Positions 10,887 to 22,526 of a stretch of 64,000 bases of DNA are shown here, in pieces. The translations under genes were made by a program, and so were the position numbers. The first letter of the stretch is position 1. Each line of letters starts with the position of its first letter. The notes beneath the pieces are model-generated. The model saw only the letters and a program-made list of their open reading frames with translations. It was not told where the DNA came from and made no database searches. Source of the DNA: Daphnia carinata (lineage: Eukaryota > Arthropoda > Branchiopoda > Diplostraca > Daphniidae); assembly GCF_022539665.2 (NCBI RefSeq), contig NC_081337.1:1480239-1544238 (forward strand). Reading direction: 5' to 3'.

Positions 10887-12846
10887 TTGAAAATTTTTCA
10901 GATCCCATTTCAAGCATTATTCGATACAGGCGCGTCTAAGAGTATTATTCACAAGAGATTATTTAGGAAATTACCCCAACGAGGTCAAGTGATCTGCATT
11001 CAACTTGATTTTGATTTATACGATGTAGGGGAGAAAAAATTACATACGCTGGGGAGAGTTACTTTACCCGTACGATACGGAGAGTCAGTTTTGAAACAGG
11101 AGTTTATTGTTACAAATGGTGTTTCTGAGGACTGTATCCTTGGATGGGACGCAATCCAGAAACACGGATTTCGGCTTGATGGAGAAGCCAAGAGTATTTA
11201 TTTAGCAAGAGATAAGCAGGGTCAGCTATTTCTAGCATTCCGGACATGGCAATTACGACGGTCAAAAAGACGACGTTATCTCGTCAGACGTCGCTAGTAA
11301 TTGCCGCGCAAATGAAAGGGTCATTTCCATTTGTTCCACCTAATACAGCTTTCATATTTACCCCAGCAGAGGATTTGCCGGCCGGCGTTTTTATTGAGGA
11401 GTTCGTAGGAAAAGTATCGGGAGATGGAACATAATATTCTGGTTGAAAATCATTCGTTAAATCAAGTCAAAATTCCTAGGGATACGAAGTTAGGTGGCAT
11501 CGAAGTTACTACTCGAGTGATTGGGAAAATTTCTTTAAATAAAGTTGAGGACTGGCCTAACGTAGTAAAAGAGCCTATTGAAATTCCGGAAGTCGACCCT
11601 GAATTTCAAACACAGCTCTCTAAATTATTAAATGACTTTCACGACTTGCTCGCTGCAAAAGATTCAGAATTAGGTAACACAGATCTTATAAAACATACAA
11701 TTGATACACAGGGACGAGGCCCTATTCGACAACGCCCTTACAGAGTTACAAATAATCAAAGAAAATTATTGGAGGATAAGGTACAAGAAATGCTCGATAC
11801 GAATGTAACCCAGTACTCGCATTCGCCATGGGCTTCACCTGTGGTTTTGGTTGAGAAGAAAAGTGGAGAAGTCAGGTTTTGCGTCGATTATCGAAAATTA
11901 AATAGTATCACAAAGAAAGATTCGTTTCCTATGCCAAGGATAGATGAAACATTGGATAAATTGTATGGGAAGAAATTTTTCACTACTCTCGATTTAGCTT
12001 CTGGCTATTGGCAAATTCAGGTAGATGAGCCAGCTATAGAAAAAACAGCATTTGTTGTGGAAAATAATCTTTACGAATTTAAGCGTATGGCATTTGTCTT
12101 GTGCAATGCACCTGCCACATTTTAAAGATAATTTCGAGGACCATTTGAGGGATATTCGTGTAATTTTTCAATTGCTAAAAGATGCAAATTTAAAATTAAA
12201 ACTTAAAAAATGCCAGTTTATTAAACGATTGGTAAATTATTTAGGCCATGTCATTTCGACTGAAGGGATTAAGCCAGATCCAGGGAAAATCGATAAAATA
12301 ATGAATTATAAAACACCTTCTTCTGTAGACGAAGTGAGATCATTTTTGGGATTAGCCGGATATTATTGGAGATTTATTCAAAATTTTGGATCAATAGCTA
12401 AGCCATTGACCAGATTAACTCATAAAGACCTTAGCAGAAAACCTTTTGTTTGGGGTACTGAGGAGCAAGCTGCCTTTGAAAAATTGCGAACTTCTCTAGT
12501 TACGCCCCCAGTATTAGTTTACCCCAATTTCAATGAGAAATTTTTACTTTTCACAGACGCGTGTGATTATGGAATAAGAGCGGTACTTTCTCAGATACAA
12601 AATGGCCACGAACATCCGATAGCATATTCTAGTAGACAATTAACGAAAGCTGAGATGAAATATGCAACTACAGAAAAAGAAGCTTTGGCAGTGGTTGATG
12701 CGATTAAACATTTTAGACATTATCTTTTGGTTAAGCCATTCGAAATTATTAGCGATCATCGTCCATTACAGTGGCTTAAGGATCAAAAAGATTACACCAG
12801 GAGATTAGGACGATGGGCTATATTATTAGCTGCGCTTAGCTGCTAA
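10887..12846 (+). pseudogene. Gypsy-1 pol: protease, RT and RNase H, with the RT catalytic box deleted
   Basis: Protease: ALFDTGASKSIIHKRLF (catalytic DTG at 10,923). RT runs from about 11,590: HTIDTQGRGPIRQRPYRV, SPWASPVVLVEKKSGEVRFC, TLDLASGYWQIQVDE. At about 12,120 the sequence jumps from CNAPATF to KDNFEDHLRDI. Compared with Gypsy-2 (24,165-24,265) about 30 residues are missing, including the YLDD catalytic motif. RNase H follows: FTDACDYGI, EKEALAVVDA, ISDHRPLQWL. Near 12,840 a further deletion removes the linker to integrase that Gypsy-2 keeps. Frameshifts near 11,290-11,430 and at the RT deletion. Not able to copy itself. Confidence 0.88.
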
Positions 12847-14464
12847 ATTTTCAACAACCTAGGCCAGATTGGGTAAAAGAAATCGAATATTTTGAAATTA
12901 TTGAAGGTACTCTTTATCGGCATGAGTTGCCTTTTTCAAATAGCAAACGCAGCGAAGTAAATTATCAATTGGTGTTACTTGTATCGCTCCACCATCTAGG
13001 ACTCAAGGAATTACATGATGCACCGATGGGAGGACATTTAGCATTTTATGAAACCTATTTAAAAATGAAAAATCATTATTATTGGCATAACATGAGGAGC
13101 GATATTAAAGAATATTGCCAAGCTTGCGAAATATGTATAGCTAACATTTCCTCCACATATAGAGCACTTTTGCACCCTCATGAAGTTGCCAAGCGCATTT
13201 TCAAGTAATTGGAATGGACTTTTTAGGGCCTATTACTCCAATTTCGCCCAAGGGAAATAGTTACATTTTAGTTATTACTGATTATTTTAGCCGGTGGGTA
13301 GAAGCTGTCGGTTTAAGAGATCAAACTGCGTTAACAACAGCTGAGTGTATTTATAAAACTATTATTGTACGTCATGGGATGCCAAAAGCCATTCTTTCTG
13401 ATCGCGGAACCAATTTCACTTCAAAATTATTTCGATATTTTTGTAAGAAATTAAAGATTGATCAAAGATTAACAACTGCATATAATCCAGCCAGTTATGG
13501 GGAAACAGAGATTTAATAGGACACTAACAACAATGTTAAGGAAAAAATTAAAGGATGGAGAGCATTCCAATTGGGAAGATATGTTAGACGATGTATTATT
13601 TGCTTATCGTAGCTCAGTGCACGCTTCAACACTTGACACCCCTTATTATTTACTCCACGGTAGGGATCCGAATATTCAAATCAATGAATTTCTTTATGCG
13701 TCTCCAAAAACATTTAAATCTTCTTCTGATTATGTAGATAATTTAGCGGAACGTTTCCGTTATAGTTTCCAAAGGGTTAGGGAAGAAAGCGAAAAAGCTA
13801 GGAAGCGTCAGAGGGAACAATATAACAAACGCGCTAAAGAAAGACGATATGCGGTAGGCGAGTGTTATTGGATATTCGTGTAGTTAAAGACGGGGATAGT
13901 AGGGAAATTCACGTCTAAATATAAAGGACCTTATAGAATAGTGAAAGTATATTCTAATAATACAGTAGATATAGCTGATAATTCTTATATCTGTCAACGT
14001 ACTCACGTTAACAGATTAAAACCTTTGTATGAAACAATGCTTTGGAAGACCGAGCATTGTCCACCATTTGAGACCCCTTTTGATTTTGAAAGTCGATTTC
14101 GTAAAACGATTTTAACTCAAACAATTGATTTATCAGAAAATAAGGATAGGCTTATAGATGATTTTAATGACTTGTGTGATGTCCAAGAAATTGTAAACCC
14201 TTCTGTTGTAAACACCACACTTCTGGACGAAGATATGAAAGTACACACCGGAAATGGATTTAAAAACCAGCAATCTCAAACGACGGAAAATAATCCAAAT
14301 TATATGGAAACATCAATGAAGACGGATTTCATTCATCTCAATTCATAAGATACTGAAACTTCTCATGAAAATTTGAAAAAAGATGATCCTCAAACAGTCT
14401 CGAACACCGGACGTTCACAAAGAAATCGCAGGAAGCCTATTCGATACACCGCTGGATTTTAATT
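12847..14464 (+). pseudogene. Gypsy-1 integrase and C-terminal tail
   Basis: The zinc domain (HDAPMGGH ... YCQACEIC, 13,014-13,140) is followed by the catalytic core with D in GMDFLGPI (13,217), D in LSDRGTNF (13,398) and E in GETE (about 13,500), a D,D-35-E set. Frameshifts lie at 13,205, 13,510 and about 13,885. The C-terminal part has KYKGPYRIVKVYS and THVNRLKPLYETMLW, then a polar tail to about 14,460 ending QRNRRKPIRYTAGF. Integrase inserts the cDNA into the host chromosome. Gypsy-2 has the same tail at 26,170-26,800. Confidence 0.85.
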
Positions 14465-14570
14465 TGAAACTTTTCATCTTTGGTTTAATGATGGAAAGAA
14501 CAGACTATATAATCTCGCGACACACTGTAGCCGATATTCAACAGTTCTTATTTGTTGGTTTCATTCTAAC

Positions 14571-15101
14571 ATGGACACAGTTAAACTGAACGAGTGGGAC
14601 ATCGCCCAAAACATCGAAGTGGCGATGACATCGCAATTGTCCATGGGAAAGGAAGAGCCTGCGGAAAAAAGGTGCAAGCTCGAAGGCGGGGAAGTAGAAA
14701 GCACCGACGAGGAGGAAGAAATCAGGATGGAGAAGTTCGTCGAGAAGTTTGTAAAACCAACAGTGACCAACGAAGAAAAAAAGAAGAGAGACGAAGACGA
14801 CAAATATTGGGATGAGTTATGGGAAAACGAGCGAAGCCAAGAACTCCATTCTGAGGATTCAGATCAAGAACACAACTGGCGTAAGGAAAACAGGCGTTTC
14901 AATAGGGAAATGCGGAAGCGGACAAGGGAATGGGCCGACGAACTTTAACTCCATATCCGTCAGGAAAATTGGAGGAAAGCAGTCGTGAACTTGAAAAGAA
15001 TTTTGGATCTGGACCCTGAAAACAGGAGCCCACCTCTCTACGGATGGTTTCCTGAGGATTGGAATCCTAACTACCGTTGCAGATTCTGCAAAAAGGATTA
15101 A
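14571..15101 (+). pseudogene. Gypsy-1 accessory ORF (shared ILDLDPE..PPLYGW motif)
   Basis: The ORF begins at ATG 14,571 (MDTVKLNEWDIAQNIEVAMT), is rich in Glu/Lys/Arg, and meets one in-frame TAA at 14,946. The same frame then continues to the stop at 15,099 with WRKAVVNLKRILDLDPE, PPLYGWFPEDWNP and a terminal CRFCKKD. Intact length would be 176 residues. Gypsy-2 has a counterpart at the same place (26,989-27,477) sharing ILDLDPE.R.PPLYGW. Acidic, probably partly disordered; no known domain recognised. Its position between pol and env is where retroelements often carry accessory genes, but function is unknown. Confidence 0.65.
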
Positions 15102-15561
15102 AGAAGAAATACGTCTAAAATTTTTATCGTCTTTACAATTTATTTCTTTATCGTAGCGCTTTCGTGTTATGTGTCATATTATTCTCTTGTTTATGTGTTT
15201 TGTGGTTATATTTTCATATATTCATGTTTTTAGTTTGTTATCCTTGTCCAACTTATATGTTACGGCATCTCTTGTATTCGCTTGTCCGACAAACAATATA
15301 TTTACAATTTAATTTTCCGGATTTGGTATAATTTTTTTGTTGTTAATTTTGTTATTATTACGGTAATAATAAAAGTGTTTTCTTTCTTTTATAATAAGAC
15401 TTGCAGAAAGAAAAATAAATAAGAATAAATAAAAATTGAAATTCAAATATAGCCAAATATACAAATATCCAGCACTGCTGCAATAAGATCGGATAAGAAA
15501 ACGAAGACAAGAGGTGCGAATACAGAACCACATATATATATATATTCTCAAAGATATATAC
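15102..15561. other. Gypsy-1 AT-rich spacer up to the BEL-2 breakpoint
   Basis: AT-rich non-coding DNA after the accessory ORF, ending in a short TA run (15,532-15,545) at the BEL-2 truncation. The leader of the Gypsy-1 env gene, missing on the far side at 30,829, should lie here but was not recognised. Confidence 0.4.
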
Positions 15562-17513
15562 TCGTCGGCTGACGAAACGGGTAAACGCCATCAGGAACGC
15601 GTCGACGTCCAGAGACGGGGCTATCTCCAGATGGATCACGCGGGTGGAAAGGCAGGTAAATAGGGCTATCCAACGGTTCTCCGTACGGCGGCCGTCTGGA
15701 TTTATCTCTCGCTCAGTCCGTCTTCGATTTACGAGGATACGCATGTTGGTGGTAAATCTCTTGATCCAGGCGACAATGCGTACGAGACGGTGCGGATTGT
15801 CGATACGGGCGGCAAAATGATCTAGCGGTCCGCTAGAAACGATGACAGCTAGGCATGCGATGGATTCTTCATCGTCGTCGCATAGTGCACTATCCGGCAT
15901 CTGGGCTGGCCAATGTTCTGGTGGTAGAATAAGAAACTCCGGTCCACGGTACCAACGATGATTCGGGTCGAGTTCGGACGGACAGAGGCCGTGGCTGCAT
16001 TCGTCCGCCGGGCTTAGGATGCCTGGAACATGGCGCCACTGCTGCGGGGTAGTTGAATCGAGGATTTCTGAAATTCTATTGGCGACGAAGACGTTGTAGC
16101 GGTGATGATTGGCGTGGATCCAACGAAGTACGGTCATAGCATCCACCCAGAAAAACACGGAAGAAATGGGCAGCGTCATCTCCTCCAGCAAGTAGTTCAC
16201 CAACCGGACTGCTAACAGCGCACCTTGGAGTTCCATCTTCGGGATAGAGATTTGGAGAATGGGGGCAACTCTCACCTTCGCCATTGTGAACGAAACTTCG
16301 ATCTTGTCAGGCAGCTCGGAACGAAAATAAACGACGACTCCAAATCCGTCCTTCGATGCATCTGAAAATGCATGTAACTGGAACGATAAGTAGGCGGATT
16401 GAGGGCACGTAATGATACTTCGCGGGAAGTTCAGCGACTCGAGCGTAGGAAGATGTTCCATAAAACGTCCCCACCGATTTAAAATGTCAGCAGGCAAAAC
16501 TTCATTCCTTCCACTTTTAAGCCGCCAGATGTCCTGAAGAATAATCTTCGCCACCAAGACCACCGGTGCGAGCAGACCAAGCGGATCGTAAATGCTCGCG
16601 AAGGCAGCCAGAATGGAGCGTTTCGATTGGGCTTCGTTTGACGGCTTAAAAAAAAAGAGGAACTCATCTCGTTCGCTACTCCACAGATAACCCAGCGTCC
16701 GTTCGGTCGGCAAGTCGTCGAAGTCAAAATCGAGATCGGGCGTAAGGCGAGACGCGGAGGGCAAGCAATCCAGCAATAAACGTGAAGAGCTGAGAAACTG
16801 GACGAGGTTGAAGCCACCTAGGCTAAGCAGTTCCACAAGTTTCTGGCAAGTTGATGTTCCGTCTTTCACTTCGTCGAACGATGACAATAAATTATCCACA
16901 TAGAAGTCGGAGTGAATCCGGCTCGCGACTTCTTGCAGGTGGACGGGTGCATCCTTTTCGAGGCGTTGAAGGGCAAAACTACAAGTCGTTGGCGAAGATA
17001 CGGCGCCGAAAATGTGCACAGTCATCTGGTACTCCTGGATAGGATTTTCAGTTCCAGGTTCCCTCCATAAAAACCGAAATATCGGTCGGTCGCTTTCTCG
17101 CACCAGAACCTGATAAAACATTCGGGCGATGTCGGCAGTAACAGCGATCCTCCTCTCACGAAAGCGAAGCAGCACTGCGAGCAGTTGGGTCGTAAGATCC
17201 AGTCCTTTCAGCAGGATGTCGTTAATGGCAATTCCTTTAAAGCGGGCAGCGGCGTCATAAACGAGTCGAACCTTGTTGGGCTTGCTGGGTGCTGAACCGG
17301 GTGAAACGGGAGGTACCAGATTCTCGAACCAGGATCGGTCGAAGTAATTCTTGTAGCGTGGCCGCTGCGAAGGACTTCTTGCATTTGTTCGGAAACTGCT
17401 TTGCGTAGATCGTTGTTCGACTGCAGTTCTTCTTCAAGGCGAAAAATTTCCGACGGGCAAACTCCTTGTTGTCCGGCAGCTTCGGGCAGTCGGGTCGAAC
17501 AGGTAAACCAACT
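15562..17513 (-). pseudogene. BEL-2 pol: RT, RNase H and truncated integrase
   Basis: The RT palm has VTADIARMFYQVLV, VHIFGAVSSPTTCSFAL and SDFYVDNLLSSF (the active site reads YVDN). RNase H has LHAFSDASKDGFGVVVYF, SFTMAKVRVAP and ISIPKMELQGALLAV. The integrase keeps only NRWIALFTCLSTRVIHLEI...FLMAFTRFVSRR and then runs into unrelated TA-rich DNA at 15,561. The zinc domain and the first catalytic Asp region are deleted, and the second Asp and Glu are lost with the truncation. Frameshifts between 17,513 and 17,175 break the RT fingers (LQELLRPILVRESGTSR lies in another frame). Confidence 0.85.
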
Positions 17514-18989
17514 TTATAGCGAACTCCAGTGTGTCGATTCCAGGTGGTCTATGGCGCAATGGTCAAGCTCGGACATAAAGGTTTTGGGGGTCTCCCAAAC
17601 TGGCAGCGATTGGGTTCTCCAGAACCTCTCAACGGACTCCTCCAGCAGCTCGATCGAATCCAACTTGACGAAATTTACGTGCGCTGCTTCCACAGCGGGC
17701 GCGGAAAAGGTTTTACCCACGATGCACCAACCAAACGGGGTGCGAACCGCATTAGGTCCTCTAACTCCGGCTGGCGGGCGACGGACTTCAAGATTCAGGT
17801 GAGCGTCTTGGACGTCCATGCCGATCAGAATTTTAACTTCTGTGGCATCACGAGCGGGAAAATCAAGTCCAAGAAGATACTCGAACGCGGCGGAAGAGTT
17901 TTTCATCCTTCGGTGCCCAACATTAAGATTGGGTACTACGAAAGCGTCGGAAACCGGACAACTTTCTTCTCCGTCCAGCGATGAAACTGTGAAATCCACG
18001 AAACGAGTGTCGGCGAGTGGATCCTTTCCGTGGAAAGTCCCAAAACGAATTTTGCGAGGACGGCCCGTCAGGCCGAGCGCCTCAGCTGCATCCTCACGCA
18101 ACAAAGTAGCCTGGCTGCCGATGTCCAGTAGGGCGAAGACGTCGAGGGTTCTATCACCAGCACGAAGACGAACTTGAACAACGGCCAGAAGAACATTTGA
18201 TGCTGAACGGGGAGCAATGGCGAAAGTCTGGGGACCTGGAACGTAGCTCGAATCTTCGTTCGGAGGTGGAAAACGGCGGTGCCCAATCTTCTCGGGGAAA
18301 ACTCTTTCCGCACTATGCAACAACGAATGATGGCGAGCACGGCATCCGGACGATTCACAGGCCGGCTTCGAACGACAGTCGGCACTTCGATGTTTCCCTG
18401 CAAGACAATTGAAGCAGAAACCTTTCTCCTTCACCACCAACGCTCGATCGTTCGGCGACTTCCGTCTAAATTCCGCACAGCTACTCAGTCGATGGACCTC
18501 ACCGCAGCTCGGACACTCGATGTCAGCTTCTCTCATGGCCTGTGTAGACAAAACGGTCGGAGGTGGACGGACGGGCGGTGACTTGGCGACTGAGGGTTTG
18601 AATGAAGGGTGTCTTGTGAGGTTTGGATTGTCGAAAGTGACACGCTTTCCGCGGAGCTCGATCCTGGGCGTTAGCTCTACAGACGCACTTGCAATCTTCT
18701 CCTCTTCTACTATCTCCTCCAGGAAACGATCGAGATCGCTAAGATCTAGGATTCTTGGTATACGTTTTCGGACATACGGGGCCCAGCGATGGCGAAAAAG
18801 AGGCGGCAGCTTTTGAACTGCTTGGTGTAAGTTGGCAGCACTCTTCAAATCGTGCTCCAGCCCTCCTTGCTCCAATACGACGACTGCTCCATGTAGCGGA
18901 TCGGAGAATAACTCAAGTGCTGGGAGATCACCTGGCTTAACGAAAGGAAGGTTCAAAAGGTCACGAATGGCAGCGGGCGATCTGCTCAC
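17514..18989 (-). pseudogene. BEL-2 gag C-terminal part, zinc knuckles and protease
   Basis: A 491-codon open frame. The gag C-terminal helix-rich part (SAANLHQAVQKLPPLFRHRW) is followed by the zinc region CPSCGEVHRLSSC ... CFNCLAGKHRSADC with HHSLLH after it, and the protease VFALLDIGSQATLLREDAA. The protease active site reads D-I-G where BEL-1 has D-S-G, which should inactivate it. The pre-RT linker follows: VKILIGMDVQDAHLNLEVRR and TPFGWCIVGKT. A frameshift at about 18,975 separates it from the upstream gag frame. Confidence 0.85.
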
Positions 18990-20121
18990 TCGACCCGTAG
19001 TGTTTTTCAGGTAGGCAAGAACGGCAGAGTAACCTCGGGGCGCCTTCAGCAGCGGGGAGATGCGGCGCAGGGCCTACCAATTCCGTCAGAATGGCCAGGC
19101 GTTGAGCATCATTCGGGATGACGTCGTGGACAAAAGCCTGGAAACGAGAAGCAAACAGAAGCCAGTCCCGTGGATCGCCGTCAAAGGGGGTCTTACACGC
19201 AAATGGGGCCGATCCTCCGGACATCCATGGAACAGGGGGGTTTACTGGTACAGCCGATGGTTTATGCTCCAAGTTGTCGATCCAGCCGTCCACTCTTAAG
19301 ATGGCCGACCGCGATTCCAGGAAGTTTCTGTGAGTTTTCGGCTTTGACGACGGGCTAGGGAAGAATTCCTCGTCGGATTCGCTGAGGGAATTCAAAGAGA
19401 TCGGCGAAGACGAACGAATAGGTTTCTTCGACAACTCTTCACTCATGCGAAGCCGGCCGATTTCTTCTTTGATTTTTCGTTCCTGTCGTCTGGCTGTGAC
19501 GTGCTCTTTCTCCTCCTGACGTTTGCGCGCCAGCTCGCTAAGGCGTAGATCTTCGTCCTTCTCTTCTTCTCTTCTCTTCCGGATCAACTTGAGCTCGAGT
19601 TCAGCGGCACGGCAAGGAACCAGAGGTGACGTCCAGCGGAGTAGATTCAGGTAGACGTTTCGGATCAGCCATATCACGGCAACATGGACTCTCGTGCGAG
19701 TTTTTGCTGCAGGCGATGACGGTACATCAGGTTGCTCAACATGACGCAGCGCTTCGAACTCTTCATGGACAGCTTGAAAATCACGGCGTAGATTTTCCAG
19801 CCAGGTGTCGTCGTTGATACCCAATTTTGCGCAATAGCGATGATGGTAATACATGGATTGTTCGTAGTGGGTGTCAGCCTTCTTGATGAGATCAGCGGTG
19901 TAACTGCTGGCTCCAGTCTCCCCAATCACCTTCCTCACTAGATTCAAGTTTTGAGTGAAGTTTCTTCGGTGATGAGAACGCTTGTTGACCAACGCAGTAG
20001 GATCCAGTCGACCGGTAGAATTAGAAGTACATGAACGATTTGGCGAGGCAGCGCGAGCAGCTTCTTCCTGGTCACCAACATCAATAGTAGCCTCACCATC
20101 CACGCCATATCGAGCGGCCAT
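18961..20121 (-). pseudogene. BEL-2 gag N-terminal part
   Basis: It starts at ATG 20,121 (MAARYGVDGEATIDVGDQ). An N-terminal helical segment (FTQNLNLVRKVIGETGAS ... FQAVHEEFEALRHV) is followed by a strongly charged coiled coil (LRLSELARKRQEEKEHVTAR) and the capsid-like PFDGDPRDWLLFASRFQAFV. The frame ends at 18,961 after a frameshift; gag proper continues in the 17,514-18,989 frame. BEL gags normally have this order: coiled coil, capsid, zinc region. Confidence 0.8.
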
Positions 20122-20170
20122 GCACCATAACACATACGCAGCAGAGTAACCTACATTAACACCTGCTCAC

Positions 20171-20864
20171 TGTCTGATCATATTTCATCGGCATAAAGCC
20201 GCTAGTAACAACATCTTTGATTGGCGGAATTAAGCATTTCTCATCATTGCGCCATCATCGCGCCACATCAAATTTCATGTATTGGTGACAAGTAATTGCG
20301 CAGCAATTAATCATTGCCCAATATGCGAGGTTTCTTGATGAACTCAAGAACTGAAGCAAGTCAGTTACCGACGTGTATCTGAGGCTAACGGTCAGGTTCT
20401 GATTCAGCTAAGTGTCTTCTCTTATTTTAATATTGTGTTTGAGAATTGATCTTTGTCTCGTGTTCAAGAAGTGAGTGTTCAATGCTTGTAACTTATTTTT
20501 AACGACGTGCCGACGGGTTGTTACACCTCGTCTTCATCTTACACCTACTCTCTTATTCGGCTCGCACTACCGCGGTAAGCTCACACTACAATTATCCCGT
20601 TTCACTTTCTGTCTCCCTTTTTATTCAATAGCTTTCTCTTATGTCTTTATCCAAAACATCTTTGTATTTTACATGCTTAAGCTAAGACAAATATAGTCGT
20701 CATTGGGGGTACAACGCCTCTGAGTTCTTTTAGTTCTTTTATTCTCTTATTCTTTTATTCTTTTAATCTTAATTTTCTCTTAATCTTAATTTTCTCTTAA
20801 TCTTTTATTCTTTATTGTCTTAAATTCGTAAAGTCAATCTTCCCACACGGGAAGATGCTTTACA
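20171..20864 (+). repeat. Gypsy-2 5' LTR
   Basis: It ends CTTTACA at 20,864, followed by TAA and the primer-binding site. From 20,346 it aligns with the 3' LTR (29,938 on). The relic at 1-511 extends the similarity left to at least about 20,318, so the LTR continues upstream; TGTCTGATC at 20,171 is a plausible but unproven start. It contains a T-rich minisatellite region (20,725-20,815) and the hairpin ATCTTCCCacacGGGAAGAT (20,837-20,856). Confidence 0.7.
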
Positions 20865-20867
20865 TAA

Positions 20868-20880
20868 TGGTGGCAGCGAT
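20868..20880 (+). promoter_or_regulatory. Gypsy-2 primer-binding site
   Basis: TGGTGGCAGCGAT, three bases after the LTR end, identical to the Gypsy-1 site at 7,997. Confidence 0.65.
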
Positions 20881-20898
20881 CCTTCGAACTCACCCACA

Positions 20899-22526
20899 AT
20901 GACTGATAATATTTTTCTACGTAAGCCTACACTTTCCCGTACTCCTGTGTCCGCCTCTCAAATTTCCGTTTAACCAGTTGTACGAATTGACGAATCTGTA
21001 GCGAGAGCTATAAATTTTGAAAAGTTAGCCACTACTCAGCCTACTACTTCTGATACGTTTACTGGGTGTAAAACGTCAAGAAGACAGACAGGCGCTATTA
21101 CGAAATCCGCTTCTTCTGTATTAAAACTCAGGACAATACCAGATAGTTCTCAGACAAGGAAATTAAGGTCCAATTCTGTGTATGAGTTGGCACCAGGAAT
21201 AGACATTTTAAACGTTCGCAAACCTCAGGCCCAACACACGGATAAAACCTCGACAGTTAGGAAGTCACCCCCCTTCTAGCCCAATTAGTAGACTGTCTTT
21301 CACCGAAAAGAAAATCCGTTTCGCAACAAACGTCCCCCACCAAACGTTTTTCGACCACCGTTTCGAGTCTTTTTTCGCAAAACAAGGCAAACAATGGAAG
21401 AACAGCTCGACGCGAGTCTCAAGCATCTTCTGCGAGAAGTCAAGAAGAGCGAGGACAACATCTTTCAGACACCGAAAAGCAAGCTGCCATTCCTACTATT
21501 AGCCATCCGAAGCCACAAGGAGAGGGAGGCGGATTTTTAGTCGAGTGACCCGGAAATCTGGGATCACCTTGTCCAGTTGATGTTCGACATTCAGAGGAAT
21601 TACCACGTGGAACAGCCAACACAGACGGACTGGAAGCAACCGACGACTCTCCTGAAGTATCTGACATCCATTCTGGAAGTGAAAGCCAGTGGACCGATCA
21701 CGGAGAAGACGAAGAAGCAGACAGAGGAAATCGTGACAGTGCTCAAGGAAAATTTCACGCGGCACGCGAGACAGTTTCTGACTTGCCTCCACGGACAAGT
21801 TTGCAACATAATAGATCTACAAGAGATCACACCAACAAGAGAGCGGGAACTGTTCGGGTTCGTTCCGAGACGGGACATCACCGACCGAGACGAGGACGGC
21901 AGATACGTGGAAATAATCACCGTGGTAACCGACACATCACTTCATCTGGAAGAAATTTTACTGGCGTCACAGCGAACATTCCTGAAAGACGTGGCCAACC
22001 TAGCGTCGTACTTAGAGAAACTACAGCTAATCAACAATTTGGAGGTGCTACAGCCGGAAATTTTATTCCTTTTGGACAAACTGAACAATTTTCCGGAAGC
22101 CAACAACCCATTCTTCGCACAGCAGGCGAGGGACATCAAGCCAATTAGCCCGCAAACGGAAAAACAATCAAGACAAGCGCTACTGTGCATACAAACGAAC
22201 AACACACAACAACAAGCCACACGGATCCAACAAACATCGCCGCTGTCGGAAAACACCCCAAAGAAGAGAAGGACACGCAGAAGACACCGACGTTGCAGAC
22301 AGTCAATCAGTCAAATCTACCCTCACATCCACCCCTCCAGCCAACCGGAAGAGATACTAGAGGACATCAGTCAATTCAGGGTAGCATTCCAGAACTCCCT
22401 CAGAATCCACAGCGAACTTTGAAATTCCCCATATTTAATTCAAACATGGCTAGATCTTTATCGCCGTCACGTGCAGCTACAGTCAATGATTTTCAGACAA
22501 ATCAGCATACTTTATCGCGTTTATAA
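20899..22526 (+). pseudogene. Gypsy-2 gag N-terminal extension
   Basis: Start ATG 20,899 (MTDNIFLRKPTLSRTPVSA), with an early TAA (after SASQISV) and a frameshift near 21,270. Polar sequence continues (SNSVYELAPGIDILNVRK), then the frame stays open from the TGA near 21,546 to 22,526: SEVSDIHSGSESQW-type segments as in Gypsy-1, then SETGHHRPRRGRQIRGNNHR, and finally FPIFNSNMARSLSPSRAATV, the junction to capsid. Low-complexity and basic, consistent with a disordered Gag extension. The same DNA also encodes ORF-A in the +1 frame. Confidence 0.6.
21394..22422 (+). pseudogene. Overprinted +1-frame ORF inside Gypsy-2 gag (ORF-A)
   Basis: ATG at 21,394 (MEEQLDASLKHLLREVKKSE) in good context (caaacaATGG). 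It is open to 22,422, about 342 codons, with a single TAG at 21,538. The product has predicted helical segments (SILEVKASGPITEKTKKQTE; LHLEEILLASQRTFLKDVAN; LASYLEKLQLINNLEVLQ), a segment FGFVPRRDITDRDEDGRYVE, a Gln/Thr-rich part and a basic tract PKKRRTRRRHRRCRQ near the end that could be a nuclear signal or RNA-binding tail. No known family recognised. Gypsy-1 ORF-A (8,493-9,595) matches it along its whole length, so both copies descend from a coding ancestor. Confidence 0.65.

Noticed and set aside
15309-15551. Minus-strand ORF in AT-rich DNA
   Set aside because: Low-complexity translation of AT-rich spacer running out of the truncated BEL-2 integrase; not a gene.
17401-19358. Several plus-strand ORFs of 60-150 codons
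   Set aside because: They lie opposite the long BEL-2 gag-pol frames and show no domains; they mirror its codon bias.
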